This document shows, piece after piece, positions 9,548 through 18,938 of a DNA stretch of 64,000 nt (the first letter of the stretch is position 1; each line of letters begins with the position of its first letter). This DNA is from an uncultured Sinobacteraceae bacterium (GTDB lineage: Bacteria; Pseudomonadota; Gammaproteobacteria; Nevskiales; Nevskiaceae), in the NCBI GenBank assembly GCA_903822975.1, contig CAIJRD010000011.1, positions 372,001-436,000 of the forward strand, given 5' to 3'. Both the position numbers and the translations under genes were made by a program. The notes below the pieces were generated by a model. The model was not told where the DNA came from. It worked only from the letters and a program-made list of their open reading frames with translations, and did no database searches.

Positions 9548-10090
9548 ATGAGCGAACCCGTGATCAAACTCGCAGACCTGCACAAGCAGTCCGCGGCAGC
9601 GGCCGCGAGCACGCCGGCACCGTTCGTGATGTATGCCGACGACCGCGCGGCGATCGAACACGAGATGCACCACTACGAAGATCCGCGCGCGGCCAGCATC
9701 GAAGCGCTGAAGATCGTGCAGAAGCGTTATGGCTGGGTGCCGGACGCGGCGATTGCAGAGATCGGCGGCCTGCTCGGCATTCCCGCTTCGGATGTCGAAG
9801 GCGTCGCAACGTTCTACAACCTGATCTTCCGCCGTCCGGTTGGACGTCACGTGATCAAGGTCTGCGACAGCATCTCCTGCTTCCTCACCGGCTACGACGA
9901 TGTGCGCAGCGCGTTCAGCGCGAAGCTCGGCATCCAGCTCGGCCAGACCACCGCCGACGGCCGCTTCACGCTGCTGCCGATCTGCTGCCTCGGCGCCTGC
10001 GACAAAGGCCCGGTGCTGATGATCGACGACGACACTCACGGCAACATCGCGCCGGACAAGATTGATCAACTGCTGGAGCGCTACAAATGA
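9548..10090 (+). CDS. nuoE: NADH-quinone oxidoreductase subunit E
   Basis: Peripheral 24-kDa subunit holding the [2Fe-2S] cluster N1a. The 180-residue protein has the four ligands C106 and C111 (VCDSISCFL) and C147 and C151 (ICCLGAC). [17 protein letters not shown] is the conserved thioredoxin-like segment before them. I chose the ATG at 9548 over an in-frame GTG at 9518 because GGGAG lies seven bases before it at 9536-9540. The gap after nuoCD (78 bases) is one of the larger ones in the operon. Its last codons overlap the nuoF start by four bases (ATGA), so the two are translationally coupled. Confidence 0.96.
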   Translation: MSEPVIKLADLHKQSAAAAASTPAPFVMYADDRAAIEHEMHHYEDPRAASIEALKIVQKRYGWVPDAAIAEIGGLLGIPASDVEGVATFYNLIFRRPVGRHVIKVCDSISCFLTGYDDVRSAFSAKLGIQLGQTTADGRFTLLPICCLGACDKGPVLMIDDDTHGNIAPDKIDQLLERYK

Positions 10091-11394
10091 GCGCGGTCCG
10101 ACTCTCAGGCGACACGCATCCGCTGACCTATCGCATTCAGCCGGACCTGAAGCCGCTCGACCTCAAAGCCTACGAAGCGCTCGACGGTTACGCCGCGCTG
10201 CGTAAAACGATCAAGGAACTGCAGCCGGGCGATGTCACCAAGCTGGTGAAGGATGCCAATCTGCGCGGCCGCGGCGGTGCGGGTTTCCCGGCCGGCGTGA
10301 AGTGGAGCCTGGTGCCGATGGGCGCCGATGCGCCGAAGAACAAGTACCTCGTCTGCAATGCCGACGAGATGGAGCCCGGTACGTTCAAAGACCGGCTGCT
10401 GATGGAGTCGGTGCCGCATCAGCTGGTCGAATCGATGATCATCGCGGCCTACGCGATTCAAGCGCGGCGCGGCTACATCTTCCTGCGTGGTGAATACATC
10501 GTCGCCGCGCAGAATCTGAATCGCGCGATCGACGAAGCCAAGGCCGCCGGATATCTCGGCAACAAAGTTTGTGGCGGCGACTGGGGCTTCGAGCTGTTCG
10601 TGCATACCGGTGCCGGCCGCTACATCTGCGGCGAAGAAACCGCGTTGATCAACTCGCTCGAAGGCCGCCGCGCCAACCCGCGCGCGAAACCGCCGTTTCC
10701 GCAGATCGCCGGCCTCTGGGGCAAGCCGACCGTCGTCAACAACGTCGAGACGCTCAGCAACGTCGCCCACATCGTGCTGCGCGGCGCGAGCTGGTTCCAG
10801 GGTTTGAATCAGGGCAAGAGCAAGGACGCTGGCACCAAGTTGTATGGCGTGTCGGGTCGCGTGAAAAATCCGGGCTGCTGGGAGTTGCCGATGGGCACCA
10901 CCGCGCGCGAGATCCTCGAAGTGCACGGCGGCGGCATGAAGGACGGCCTCAAGCTGAAGTGCTGGCTGCCGGGCGGTGCATCGACCGACTTCCTGCTGCC
11001 GGAACATCTGGATCTGGCGATGGACTTCGACACCATCGCGAGGGCACAGAGCCGCATGGGCACGGGCCTGCTGACGGTGGTCGACGACAAGCAGAACATT
11101 GTCTCGGTGGTGCGCAATCTCGAAGATTTCTTCGCGCGCGAGTCGTGCGGCTGGTGCACGCCGTGCCGCGACGGTCTGCCGTGGACACACAAGCTGCTGC
11201 AAGCGCTGGAGCGCGGCGCCGGACAGACCGGCGACCTCGAAGCGCTCGAACAAATGACGCGCTTCCTGGGGCCCGGCAAAACCTTTTGCGCGCACGCACC
11301 CGGTGCGATGGAACCGCTGCAGTCGGCATTGCGTTTCTTCCGTGGCGAATTTGAAGCGGGAATCGCGAAGTCGCCGTCGCAGGTGGCCGCGTAA
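10087..11394 (+). CDS. nuoF: NADH-quinone oxidoreductase subunit F
   Basis: 51-kDa NADH-binding flavoprotein that takes the hydride from NADH on FMN and passes electrons to cluster N3. In its 435 residues [10 protein letters not shown] (61-70) is the glycine-rich nucleotide-binding loop, followed by [32 protein letters not shown] and [10 protein letters not shown]. The [4Fe-4S] ligands are C354, C357 and C360 in [11 protein letters not shown] and C401 in TFCAHAPGA. It overlaps nuoE by four bases and is followed after 76 bases by nuoG. Confidence 0.97.
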   Translation: MSAVRLSGDTHPLTYRIQPDLKPLDLKAYEALDGYAALRKTIKELQPGDVTKLVKDANLRGRGGAGFPAGVKWSLVPMGADAPKNKYLVCNADEMEPGTFKDRLLMESVPHQLVESMIIAAYAIQARRGYIFLRGEYIVAAQNLNRAIDEAKAAGYLGNKVCGGDWGFELFVHTGAGRYICGEETALINSLEGRRANPRAKPPFPQIAGLWGKPTVVNNVETLSNVAHIVLRGASWFQGLNQGKSKDAGTKLYGVSGRVKNPGCWELPMGTTAREILEVHGGGMKDGLKLKCWLPGGASTDFLLPEHLDLAMDFDTIARAQSRMGTGLLTVVDDKQNIVSVVRNLEDFFARESCGWCTPCRDGLPWTHKLLQALERGAGQTGDLEALEQMTRFLGPGKTFCAHAPGAMEPLQSALRFFRGEFEAGIAKSPSQVAA

Positions 11395-11470
11395 GCTTCG
11401 CGCGCGGTTTGGGGCGGCGACGCAAGTTCAGCATCAACGAAGTCAGAACGAAGTTAGATCGAGAGTTAAA

Positions 11471-14221
11471 TTGGCCATCATTCACGTAGACGGCAAGCAG
11501 TTCGAAGTCGACGGCGGCGATAACCTGCTGCACGCCTGCCTGAGCCTGGGCCTCGATGTGCCCTACTTCTGCTGGCATCCGGAACTGGGCTCGGTTGGCG
11601 CCTGCCGCCAGTGCGCGGTCAAGCAGTACAAAGATGCGAACGACACCCAGGGGCGCCTGGTGATGTCCTGCATGACGCCTTCGTCGGACGGCACCTACAT
11701 CTCGATCGACGACAAGGAAGCCAAGGAATTCCGTGCCAGCGTGGTCGAATGGCTGATGGTCAATCATCCGCATGACTGCCCGGTCTGCGAAGAAGGCGGT
11801 CACTGCCATCTGCAGGACATGACGGTAATGACCGGCCATGCCTCGCGCCGCTACCGCTTCACCAAACGCACGCACCAGAACCAGAACCTCGGCCCGTTCA
11901 TCAGCCACGAGATGAACCGCTGCATCTCCTGCTATCGCTGCGTGCGCTACTACAAGGATTACGCCGGCGGCCCCGATCTTGGCGTGTTCGGCGCTGCCGG
12001 CAACGTCTACTTCGGCCGCGCCGAAGATGGCGTGCTGGAAAGCGAATTCTCCGGCAACCTGGTCGAGGTCTGCCCCACCGGCGTGTTCACCGACAAGACT
12101 CACGGTGATCGCTACAACCGCAAGTGGGACATGCAGTTCGCGCCGAGCATCTGCCAGGGCTGCGCGGTCGGCTGCAACACCTCGCCGGGCGAACGCTACG
12201 GTGAATTGCGCCGCATCGAGAATCGCTACAACGGTTCGGTGAATCATTACTTCCTGTGCGACCGCGGCCGCTTCGGCTACGGCTTCGTCAATCGCAAGGA
12301 CCGTCCGCGCCGGCCGCTGGCACGCCGCAATGGCGAACTCGTTGCGGTCGAAATCGGCGAAGCGCTGGCGCAGGCCGCGAACCTGATCAAGGCGGCGGAA
12401 CGCGCCGGCAAGAAAGTCGTCGGCATCGGCTCGCCGCGTGCGAGCCTCGAGGCCAACTTCGCGCTGCGCGCACTGGTCGGCGCCGAGCATTTTTACGACG
12501 GTCATTCGTCGGCCGAACGCGCCTTGGTTGCGCGCAGCCTGCAGATCCTGCGCGATGGTCCGGTCCCGAGCGCAAGCTTGCGCGGCATGGAATCTGCTGA
12601 TTCCGCCTTCGTGCTCGGCGAAGACGTTACCAACACCGCGCCGCGCGTGGCACTTGCACTGCGCCAGGTTGCGCGCGGCAAAGCCGTGCAGCTGGCCGCG
12701 CAGAAGCACATTGCCGACTGGCAGGCGGCCGCCATTTCAGACATCGGCCAGCACGACAAGCATCCGGTGTTCGTCGCCTCCGTTGCGGCGACGCGCATCG
12801 ACGACATCGCCGCAGCCACGCATCGCGATGCGCCGGAGAATCTCGCGCGGCTCGGCTTCGCGGTCGCGCAGGCGATCGACGCCACGGCACCGGCGGTCGA
12901 CGGTCTCGATGACGCGACGGCTCAGTTGGCCAAGAACATCGCCGCCGCGCTGCTCGCCGCGGACAAGCCACTGATTGTTTCGGGCACCGGTAGTGGTCTG
13001 GAAGCCGTACTCACCGCCGCCGCCAACATCGCCTGGGCACTGCATGCCAAGGGCAAGAAAGTCGAGTTGGTGCTGGCCGTGCCGGAAGCCAACAGTCTCG
13101 GCATGGCACTGCTGCAGGGCGGCGACCTCGATGTCGCGCTCGCACAGCTTGCGAAAGGCGATGCGACGGTTGCGATCGTGCTCGAGAACGATCTGTATCG
13201 CCGCGCGGATCGCGCGCAGGTCGACGCCGCGCTGGCATCGGCGCAGCTGATCGCGATCGATCACCAGGATCACGCGACGGTGCTGAAGGCCGAAGTGGAG
13301 TTGTCGGCCGCGACCTTCGCCGAAGGCGACGGCACCATGGTCAACTTCGAAGGCCGCGCACAGCGCTATTTCCAGGTCTACGACCCGGCCTACTACGACG
13401 CCGCCACGGGTGTGCGCGAAGCCTGGCTGTGGCTGTCGGATCTGCGCGCACAGGCGCGCGACGCGGCAATCGATTGGGCACATTTCGACGACGTCACCGC
13501 CGCGGTTGAACAGGCGTTCCCGGCGCTGGTCGGCGTGGTCGCCGCTGCACCGGGTGCGAAGTTCCGTCTGAAGGGCCTCAAGGTAGCGCGCGAACCGCAC
13601 CGCTACAGTGGCCGTACCGCGATGCGCGCCAATATTTCGGTGCACGAGCCGCGTGCTTCACAAGATGCAGACACGGCACTGTCGTTTTCGATGGAAGGCC
13701 ATAACGGCATCCAGAAAGGCGATCGTCCGGCCTCACTCGTACCGTTTGCCTGGGCGCCGGGCTGGAACTCGCCGCAGTCATGGAACAAGTTCCAGGACGA
13801 AGTCGGCGGCCACAACACCGGCGGCGATGCCGGCGTGCGCCTGCTCGACCCGGCTGCGAATGCCTCAGCCATCGCCTACTTCGGTCCGGTACCGGCCGCA
13901 TTCGCGGCGACTGCCGGCAGTTGGCGCGTCGTCGCGATGGCGCACATCTTCGGCAGCGATGAACTGTCGGCGCGCGCGGCGCCGGTTGCCGAGCGCGCAC
14001 CGAAAGCCTATGTCGCGCTGAACCCGACCGATGCCGCGAGTCTCGGCGTCGGCGAAGGCAGCCTGCTCGACGTGATCGTCAGCGGCGCCACCGTGCGCCT
14101 GCCGGTTGCACAGAAAACCGAACTCGCGCGCGGCACCGTCGGCCTGCCGCTGGGCTTGATCGAAATGCCGTTCGTGAAGACCGGCAGCGCCATCAAATTC
14201 GCGCAGGTGAAGACCGCATGA
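11471..14221 (+). CDS. nuoG: NADH-quinone oxidoreductase subunit G
   Basis: Large peripheral subunit with several Fe-S clusters and an inactive molybdopterin-oxidoreductase-like body. I place the start at TTG 11471 ([13 protein letters not shown]), because upstream codons are unlike NuoG and no ATG precedes the first cluster; the protein is then 916 residues. The [2Fe-2S] ligands are C34, C45, C48 and C67; then [17 protein letters not shown] (His plus three Cys) and the ferredoxin-like [13 protein letters not shown] and [12 protein letters not shown] follow, and [10 protein letters not shown] begins the molybdopterin-like part. The UUG start and weak GAGAG ribosome site suggest lower initiation than neighbours. 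The stop overlaps nuoH by four bases. Confidence 0.95.
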   Translation: MAIIHVDGKQFEVDGGDNLLHACLSLGLDVPYFCWHPELGSVGACRQCAVKQYKDANDTQGRLVMSCMTPSSDGTYISIDDKEAKEFRASVVEWLMVNHPHDCPVCEEGGHCHLQDMTVMTGHASRRYRFTKRTHQNQNLGPFISHEMNRCISCYRCVRYYKDYAGGPDLGVFGAAGNVYFGRAEDGVLESEFSGNLVEVCPTGVFTDKTHGDRYNRKWDMQFAPSICQGCAVGCNTSPGERYGELRRIENRYNGSVNHYFLCDRGRFGYGFVNRKDRPRRPLARRNGELVAVEIGEALAQAANLIKAAERAGKKVVGIGSPRASLEANFALRALVGAEHFYDGHSSAERALVARSLQILRDGPVPSASLRGMESADSAFVLGEDVTNTAPRVALALRQVARGKAVQLAAQKHIADWQAAAISDIGQHDKHPVFVASVAATRIDDIAAATHRDAPENLARLGFAVAQAIDATAPAVDGLDDATAQLAKNIAAALLAADKPLIVSGTGSGLEAVLTAAANIAWALHAKGKKVELVLAVPEANSLGMALLQGGDLDVALAQLAKGDATVAIVLENDLYRRADRAQVDAALASAQLIAIDHQDHATVLKAEVELSAATFAEGDGTMVNFEGRAQRYFQVYDPAYYDAATGVREAWLWLSDLRAQARDAAIDWAHFDDVTAAVEQAFPALVGVVAAAPGAKFRLKGLKVAREPHRYSGRTAMRANISVHEPRASQDADTALSFSMEGHNGIQKGDRPASLVPFAWAPGWNSPQSWNKFQDEVGGHNTGGDAGVRLLDPAANASAIAYFGPVPAAFAATAGSWRVVAMAHIFGSDELSARAAPVAERAPKAYVALNPTDAASLGVGEGSLLDVIVSGATVRLPVAQKTELARGTVGLPLGLIEMPFVKTGSAIKFAQVKTA

Positions 14222-15249
14222 ACTGGCTGCAATCCCACTTCAGCTGGATGACGCCGGACGTGCAGTCGATTCTGCTCGCGGTGATCGAAGCGCTGGTGAT
14301 CCTGATCGTGACGGTGCTGGTCGCCGCGATGATGATCTGGGCCGAGCGTCGTCTGCTCGGCCTGTGGCAGGACCGCTACGGCCCGAATCGTGTCGGTATT
14401 TTCGGCCTGCTGCAGACACCGGCCGACATGATCAAGATCTTCTTCAAGGAAGACTGGATTCCGCCGTTCGTCGACAAGCCGGCGTTCCTGATCGCGCCGA
14501 TGGTGGCGATGACGATGATGATGCTGGGCTTCGCGATCATCCCGATCACGCCGCACTGGGGTGTTTCCGATCTCAACATCGGCGTGCTGTTCTTCTTTGC
14601 GCTCGCCGGTCTGGCGGTGTACGCGGTGATGCTCGGCGGCTGGTCCTCGAACAGCAAGTACGCGCTGCTCGGCGGCCTGCGTTCGGCTGCTCAGATGCTC
14701 AGCTACGAAGTGTTCATGGGTGTCGCGCTGATGGGTGTGGTGATTCAGACCGGCTCGTTCCAGCTGCGCGATATCGTCGAATACCAGAACCAGCACTTGT
14801 GGTTCATCGTTCCGCAGTTCTTCGGGTTCTGCATGTTCTCGCTGGCGGCGATCGCCACCACGCATCGTCATCCGTTCGATCTGCCGGAAGCCGAGCAGGA
14901 ACTGGCGGCGGGCTATCACACTGAATATTCCGGCATGAAGTTCGGCATGTTCTTCGTCGCCGAGTACGTCGGCATCGTGCTGGTGTCTGCGCTCTTGGTG
15001 ACGCTGTTCTTCGGCGGCTGGGGCGGCCCGTTCCTCGATCGCGTGCCGGCGCTGTCGTTCCTATGGTTCTCGCTGAAGACGATGTTCTTCATGATGCTGT
15101 TCATCCTGCTGCGCGGCGCCCTGCCGCGCCCGCGCTACGACCAGGTGATGGCCGCCGGCTGGAAATTCTGCCTGCCGCTGTCGCTGGTCAACATGCTGGT
15201 CACCGGCGCGATTGTGCTGGCCCAACACACCAACGGGCCTGGAGGCTGA
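14218..15249 (+). CDS. nuoH: NADH-quinone oxidoreductase subunit H
   Basis: Membrane subunit that contacts the peripheral arm and forms much of the quinone chamber. The 343-residue protein has about eight to nine hydrophobic helices. Family markers are [73 protein letters not shown] and [13 protein letters not shown]. It overlaps nuoG by ATGA and is followed five bases later by nuoI, for which the GGAGG inside its last codons acts as ribosome site. Confidence 0.97.
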   Translation: MNWLQSHFSWMTPDVQSILLAVIEALVILIVTVLVAAMMIWAERRLLGLWQDRYGPNRVGIFGLLQTPADMIKIFFKEDWIPPFVDKPAFLIAPMVAMTMMMLGFAIIPITPHWGVSDLNIGVLFFFALAGLAVYAVMLGGWSSNSKYALLGGLRSAAQMLSYEVFMGVALMGVVIQTGSFQLRDIVEYQNQHLWFIVPQFFGFCMFSLAAIATTHRHPFDLPEAEQELAAGYHTEYSGMKFGMFFVAEYVGIVLVSALLVTLFFGGWGGPFLDRVPALSFLWFSLKTMFFMMLFILLRGALPRPRYDQVMAAGWKFCLPLSLVNMLVTGAIVLAQHTNGPGG

Positions 15250-15254
15250 TTCAC

Positions 15255-15791
15255 GTGCTCGCCATTCTCAAAGGCATCTACACCAACCTGCGCAGCATGT
15301 GGATGGTGTTTGGCCACGCCACGCGCAAGCGCGACACTATTCAGTATCCGGAAGAGATGCCCTACATGGCGCCGCGCTATCGCGGCCGCATCGTGCTGAC
15401 GCGCGATCCGGACGGCGAAGAGCGTTGTGTGGCCTGCAACCTCTGCGCGGTAGCCTGCCCGGTCGCCTGCATCTCCTTGCAGAAAGCCGAGACCACCGAC
15501 GGCCGTTGGTATCCGGAATTCTTCCGCATCAATTTCTCGCGCTGCATCTTCTGCGGCCTGTGCGAAGAAGCCTGCCCGACTAACGCGATCCAGCTGACGC
15601 CGGATTTCGAACTGGGCGAGTACGACCGTCAGAATCTGGTCTACGAAAAAGAACACCTGCTGATCAGCGGCACCGGCAAATACCCGGATTACAACTTCTA
15701 CCGTCACGCCGGCATGAGCATCGCCGGCAAACCCAAGGGCGCGGCCGAGAACGAGGCCCAGCCGATCGACGTCAAGGGTCTGCTGCCATGA
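15255..15791 (+). CDS. nuoI: NADH-quinone oxidoreductase subunit I
   Basis: Ferredoxin-like subunit with clusters N6a and N6b, linking NuoG to NuoB. It has 178 residues when started at GTG 15255 ([16 protein letters not shown]), nine bases after GGAGG at 15241-15245. The frame is open further upstream but lies over nuoH. Two 8Fe ferredoxin motifs are intact: [15 protein letters not shown] and [15 protein letters not shown]. The C-terminal [14 protein letters not shown] is typical. nuoJ follows after 33 bases. Confidence 0.96.
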   Translation: MLAILKGIYTNLRSMWMVFGHATRKRDTIQYPEEMPYMAPRYRGRIVLTRDPDGEERCVACNLCAVACPVACISLQKAETTDGRWYPEFFRINFSRCIFCGLCEEACPTNAIQLTPDFELGEYDRQNLVYEKEHLLISGTGKYPDYNFYRHAGMSIAGKPKGAAENEAQPIDVKGLLP

Positions 15792-15824
15792 CGCCGGCCT
15801 ACACGAACGCCTAAAGGAAACGAC

Positions 15825-16316
15825 GTGGAGATTGCTTTCTATCTCGCAGCATTCGTCGCGGTGGTGTCGACCGTATTGGCGGTGACCCGCTACAACCCGG
15901 TGCATGCGCTGCTGTACTTGATCGTCTCGCTGCTGTCCGTGGCGATGGTGTTCTTCACCATCGGCGCGCCGTTCGCGGGTGCATTGGAAATCATCGTCTA
16001 TGCCGGCGCCATCATGGTGCTGTTCGTGTTTGTGGTGATGATGCTCAACCTGGGGCCGGCCACGGTCGAACAGGAACGCCGTTGGCTGACGCCGCGCGTT
16101 TGGGTCGGTCCGGCGCTGCTGTCGCTGCTGCTGCTCGGCGAACTCATTCGCGTACTGGTGCTGCAGGGCGACGCCAATCCGATCGGCGTCACCACGATCG
16201 ACGCCAAGCAGGTTGGCATTGCGCTGTTCGGTCCCTACCTGCTCGCGGTCGAACTGGCGTCGATGCTGCTGCTCGCCGCATTGGTCGCGGCCTACCACCT
16301 GGGGAGGCCGGACTGA
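15825..16316 (+). CDS. nuoJ: NADH-quinone oxidoreductase subunit J
   Basis: Membrane subunit of complex I. It has 163 residues with about five hydrophobic helices and the family stretches [40 protein letters not shown] (with the conserved mid-membrane glycines) and [19 protein letters not shown]. The start is GTG at 15825 behind an AAAGGAAA ribosome site. It is shorter than the 184-residue E. coli protein but ends normally with a charged tail. nuoK follows after 46 bases. Confidence 0.95.
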   Translation: MEIAFYLAAFVAVVSTVLAVTRYNPVHALLYLIVSLLSVAMVFFTIGAPFAGALEIIVYAGAIMVLFVFVVMMLNLGPATVEQERRWLTPRVWVGPALLSLLLLGELIRVLVLQGDANPIGVTTIDAKQVGIALFGPYLLAVELASMLLLAALVAAYHLGRPD

Positions 16317-16362
16317 TTCGCCGCTGCGCTTTTCGAGCGCACGGTGGCCTAAGCCCAATCAC

Positions 16363-16686
16363 ATGATCCAGTCCCTAATGTCTCCGGTTCCCCTGGAACA
16401 CGCGCTGATCCTCTCCGGCATCCTGTTTTCGCTGGGTCTGCTCGGCATCCTGATCCGCCGCAATATCCTGTTCGTGCTGATGTCGATCGAGGTGATGATG
16501 AACTCGGCCGCACTCGCCTTCGTCGCCTCCGGCAGCCGCTGGGGCCAGGCCGACGGCCAGATCATGTTCATCCTGATCCTGAGCCTCGCCGCCGCCGAAG
16601 CCAGCGTCGGTCTGGCGCTGGTGCTGCAATTGCACCGGCGCTTCAAGACGCTGGACACCGACGCCGCCTCCGAGATGAAAGGATGA
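16363..16686 (+). CDS. nuoK: NADH-quinone oxidoreductase subunit K
   Basis: Three-helix antiporter-like subunit (MrpC-like) of the proton-pumping arm. The protein is 107 residues from ATG 16363, or 102 from ATG 16378, which is nearer the usual 100. [19 protein letters not shown], the key glutamates in [14 protein letters not shown] and [12 protein letters not shown], and the ending SEMKG match E. coli NuoK closely. Neither start has a strong ribosome site. Its stop codon overlaps an ATG (GGATGA) that opens a repeat-made reading frame rather than nuoL, which begins 358 bases on. Confidence 0.95.
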   Translation: MIQSLMSPVPLEHALILSGILFSLGLLGILIRRNILFVLMSIEVMMNSAALAFVASGSRWGQADGQIMFILILSLAAAEASVGLALVLQLHRRFKTLDTDAASEMKG

Positions 16687-16703
16687 GCCGGCACGCTTTG
16701 CGA

Positions 16704-16983
16704 GCACTGCTCGCTGTGCCGGCGAATGACCGGCCAAGGATGGCCGGGCCGGGGCTTGGTGAAACCACCCAGGTCTCGCCATGGATGGCTGCGCATCCGT
16801 TAAGCACGGCAACAGCACTGCTCGCTGTGCCGGCGAATGACCGGCCAAGGATGGCCGGGCCGGGGCTTGGTGAAACCACCCAGGTCTCGCCACGGATGGC
16901 TGCGCACACGTCGAGCACGGCAACAGCACTGCTCGCTGTGCCGGCGAATGACCGGCCAAGGATGGCCGGGCCAAGGCTTGGCG
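16704..16983. repeat. three-copy 111-bp tandem repeat with REP-like hairpins between nuoK and nuoL
   Basis: Copies start at 16704, 16815 and 16926, a period of exactly 111 bases; the third is cut after about 58 bases. Copies one and two are nearly identical, so the array is recent. Each copy holds two back-to-back hairpins: GCCGG/CCGGC around CGAATGA, and a perfect CCGGCCA-AGGA-TGGCCGG (16730-16747, 16841-16858, 16952-16969), flanked by GGCCGGGG. Because 111 is a multiple of three, an open frame (16683-17051) runs through all copies; it begins in the nuoK stop (ATGA) and ends across the nuoL start. I read the array as an intergenic repetitive element, not a gene, since related hairpins occur in two other gaps of this window. 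Confidence 0.93.
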
Positions 16984-17044
16984 AATTTGCTGAAGCCTCG
17001 CATCAGATGACCGTGATGACGCTGAACCCCGCGCGAGACGCTCA

Positions 17045-18895
17045 ATGCTGAATCTTCTCTTTCTCGTCTTCCTGTCGCCGCTGCTCGGCTTCCTGATTCT
17101 GTCGCTTGGTCGCGGCCGCATCGGCCAGAACGCCGCCACGGTGATCGGCGTGGGTTCGATCGGCGTGTCCGCGCTGGTGACGCTCGGTGCCGGCATCGAT
17201 CTGCTGAGCCACCCGACCGCCGACGGCGCGTTCACTCAGGTGTTGTGGCAGTGGATGCAGGTGGGCACGTTCAATCCGCGCTTTGCGCTGCGCCTCGACG
17301 GCCTCAGCCTGACGATGTGCGGTGTCATCACCGGCGTCGGCTTCCTGATTCACTTGTTCGCGTCCTGGTACATGCGCGGCGATGAAGGCTTTACGCGTTT
17401 CTTCTCGTACATGAACCTGTTCGTCGCCAGCATGTTGTTCCTGGTGCTGGGCGACAACCTGCTGTTCCTGTATTTCGGCTGGGAAGGCGTGGGTCTGTGC
17501 AGCTATCTGCTGATCGGCTTCTGGTATCTCGATCCGGCCAACGGCAGTGCTGCACGCAAGGCGTTCATCGTCACGCGCATCGGCGATACCTTCATGGCGA
17601 TCGGCCTGTTCCTGCTGTTCCGCGAACTCGGCACGCTGGATATCCAGCAGGCGATGGCGACCGCGCCGGGTCACTTCGAAGTCGGTAGCAAAACGGTGAC
17701 CGCGATCGCCTTCCTGCTGCTGGGCGGCGCCGTCGGCAAGTCCGCGCAGCTGCCGCTGCAGACCTGGCTGCCCGACGCGATGGCCGGCCCCACACCGGTT
17801 TCTGCGCTGATTCACGCAGCGACCATGGTCACCGCCGGCGTCTATCTCATTGCCCGCACGCGCGTGCTGTTCGAGCTGGCGCCGCTCGCGCTGCATTGGG
17901 TCGGCATCATCGGCGCCGTCACGCTGTTGATCGCCGGCTTCACCGCGCTGGTGCAGACCGATATCAAGCGCATCCTCGCGTACTCGACCATGAGCCAGAT
18001 CGGTTACATGTTCCTGGCGCTCGGCGCGAGCGCCTGGCAGGCAGCGATCTTCCATCTGATGACACACGCCTTCTTCAAGGCGTTGCTGTTCCTCTCGGCG
18101 GGCGCGGTGATCCTCGCCTGCCACCACGAGCAGGACATCTTCAAGATGGGCGGCCTGCGCAAGAAGCTGCCGCTGCCGTACTGGAGTTTCATCGTCGGCG
18201 GCGGCGCGCTGTGCGCGGTGCCGTATCTGACCGCTGGCTTCTACAGTAAGGACGAAATCCTCTGGCAGGCCTTCGCCGGCGGCCATATGGATCTGTTCCT
18301 GGCCGGCCTGTTTGGCGCTTTCCTGACGTCGATCTACACCTTCCGCCTGATCTTTACGGTGTTCTTCGGCAAGGAACACAGCGCGGCGCATTCCGGTCAC
18401 GGTGTTGCCTATACGCTGCCGCTGGCGGCGCTGCTGATTCTGTCGACCTTCGTCGGCGGCATGATCCATCCGCCGCTGTCGCTGGTGTTGCCTGCGGGTC
18501 CGGGCGAAGGCGGCGGTAGCGCCGAAATGCAGGTGCAGTTGCTGTCCGGCAGTGTCGCGATTCTCGGCATCGTCATCGCCGCGCTGCTGTTTCTGGGCGA
18601 TCGCCGCTTCGTCAAATGGCTCAAGAACAGCGCGATCGGCGGTCTGCTGGCGCGCTACTTCGGCGCCGCGTTCGGCTTCGACTGGCTCTACGACAAACTG
18701 TTCGTGAAACCTTTCCTGTGGCTGGTGCGGGTGAATGCGAGCGACTGGTTCGATCGCGGCATCATGGGCGCCGCCGGTTCGCTGCAGACCCTGAACGGCC
18801 AGTTGACCAGAACCCAGACCGGCCAGATCCGCTGGTACGCCGCGAGTGTGGCGGTCGGCGCGGTGCTGGTGATCGCTGTGGCGGCACTGACCTGA
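17045..18895 (+). CDS. nuoL: NADH-quinone oxidoreductase subunit L
   Basis: Largest antiporter-like subunit, at the distal end of the membrane arm, with the long lateral helix. It has 616 residues and some sixteen hydrophobic segments. FFSYMNLFVASMLFLVL, FFGWEGVGLCSYLLIGFWY-type sequence around residues 140-165 (key Glu in WEGVGLCSYLL), GKSAQLPLQTWLPDAMAGPTP and HAATMVTAGVYLI are diagnostic, as is FKALLFLSAGAVI. It starts at ATG 17045, seven bases after GAG at 17035-17037 and directly after the repeat array that separates it from nuoK. Confidence 0.97.
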   Translation: MLNLLFLVFLSPLLGFLILSLGRGRIGQNAATVIGVGSIGVSALVTLGAGIDLLSHPTADGAFTQVLWQWMQVGTFNPRFALRLDGLSLTMCGVITGVGFLIHLFASWYMRGDEGFTRFFSYMNLFVASMLFLVLGDNLLFLYFGWEGVGLCSYLLIGFWYLDPANGSAARKAFIVTRIGDTFMAIGLFLLFRELGTLDIQQAMATAPGHFEVGSKTVTAIAFLLLGGAVGKSAQLPLQTWLPDAMAGPTPVSALIHAATMVTAGVYLIARTRVLFELAPLALHWVGIIGAVTLLIAGFTALVQTDIKRILAYSTMSQIGYMFLALGASAWQAAIFHLMTHAFFKALLFLSAGAVILACHHEQDIFKMGGLRKKLPLPYWSFIVGGGALCAVPYLTAGFYSKDEILWQAFAGGHMDLFLAGLFGAFLTSIYTFRLIFTVFFGKEHSAAHSGHGVAYTLPLAALLILSTFVGGMIHPPLSLVLPAGPGEGGGSAEMQVQLLSGSVAILGIVIAALLFLGDRRFVKWLKNSAIGGLLARYFGAAFGFDWLYDKLFVKPFLWLVRVNASDWFDRGIMGAAGSLQTLNGQLTRTQTGQIRWYAASVAVGAVLVIAVAALT

Positions 18896-18938
18896 TGCGC
18901 ACTCTTCCCTCCCCTATCGATTCGGCGAGCCCGATCCA

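Noticed and set aside
10949..12709. 586-residue minus-strand frame over nuoF and nuoG
   Set aside because: Antisense to nuoF/nuoG, with no ribosome site or family match; a shadow of GC-rich codon usage.
16704..16983. Possible CRISPR array
   Set aside because: The three copies are contiguous 111-base tandem repeats without unique spacers, and no cas gene is present in the window.
16375..17235. Repeated peptide on the minus strand across the nuoK-nuoL array (ARPSLAGHSPAQRAVL three times)
   Set aside because: It arises only because the 111-base repeat has no stops in several frames; it also overlaps nuoK and nuoL. Treated as DNA repeat.
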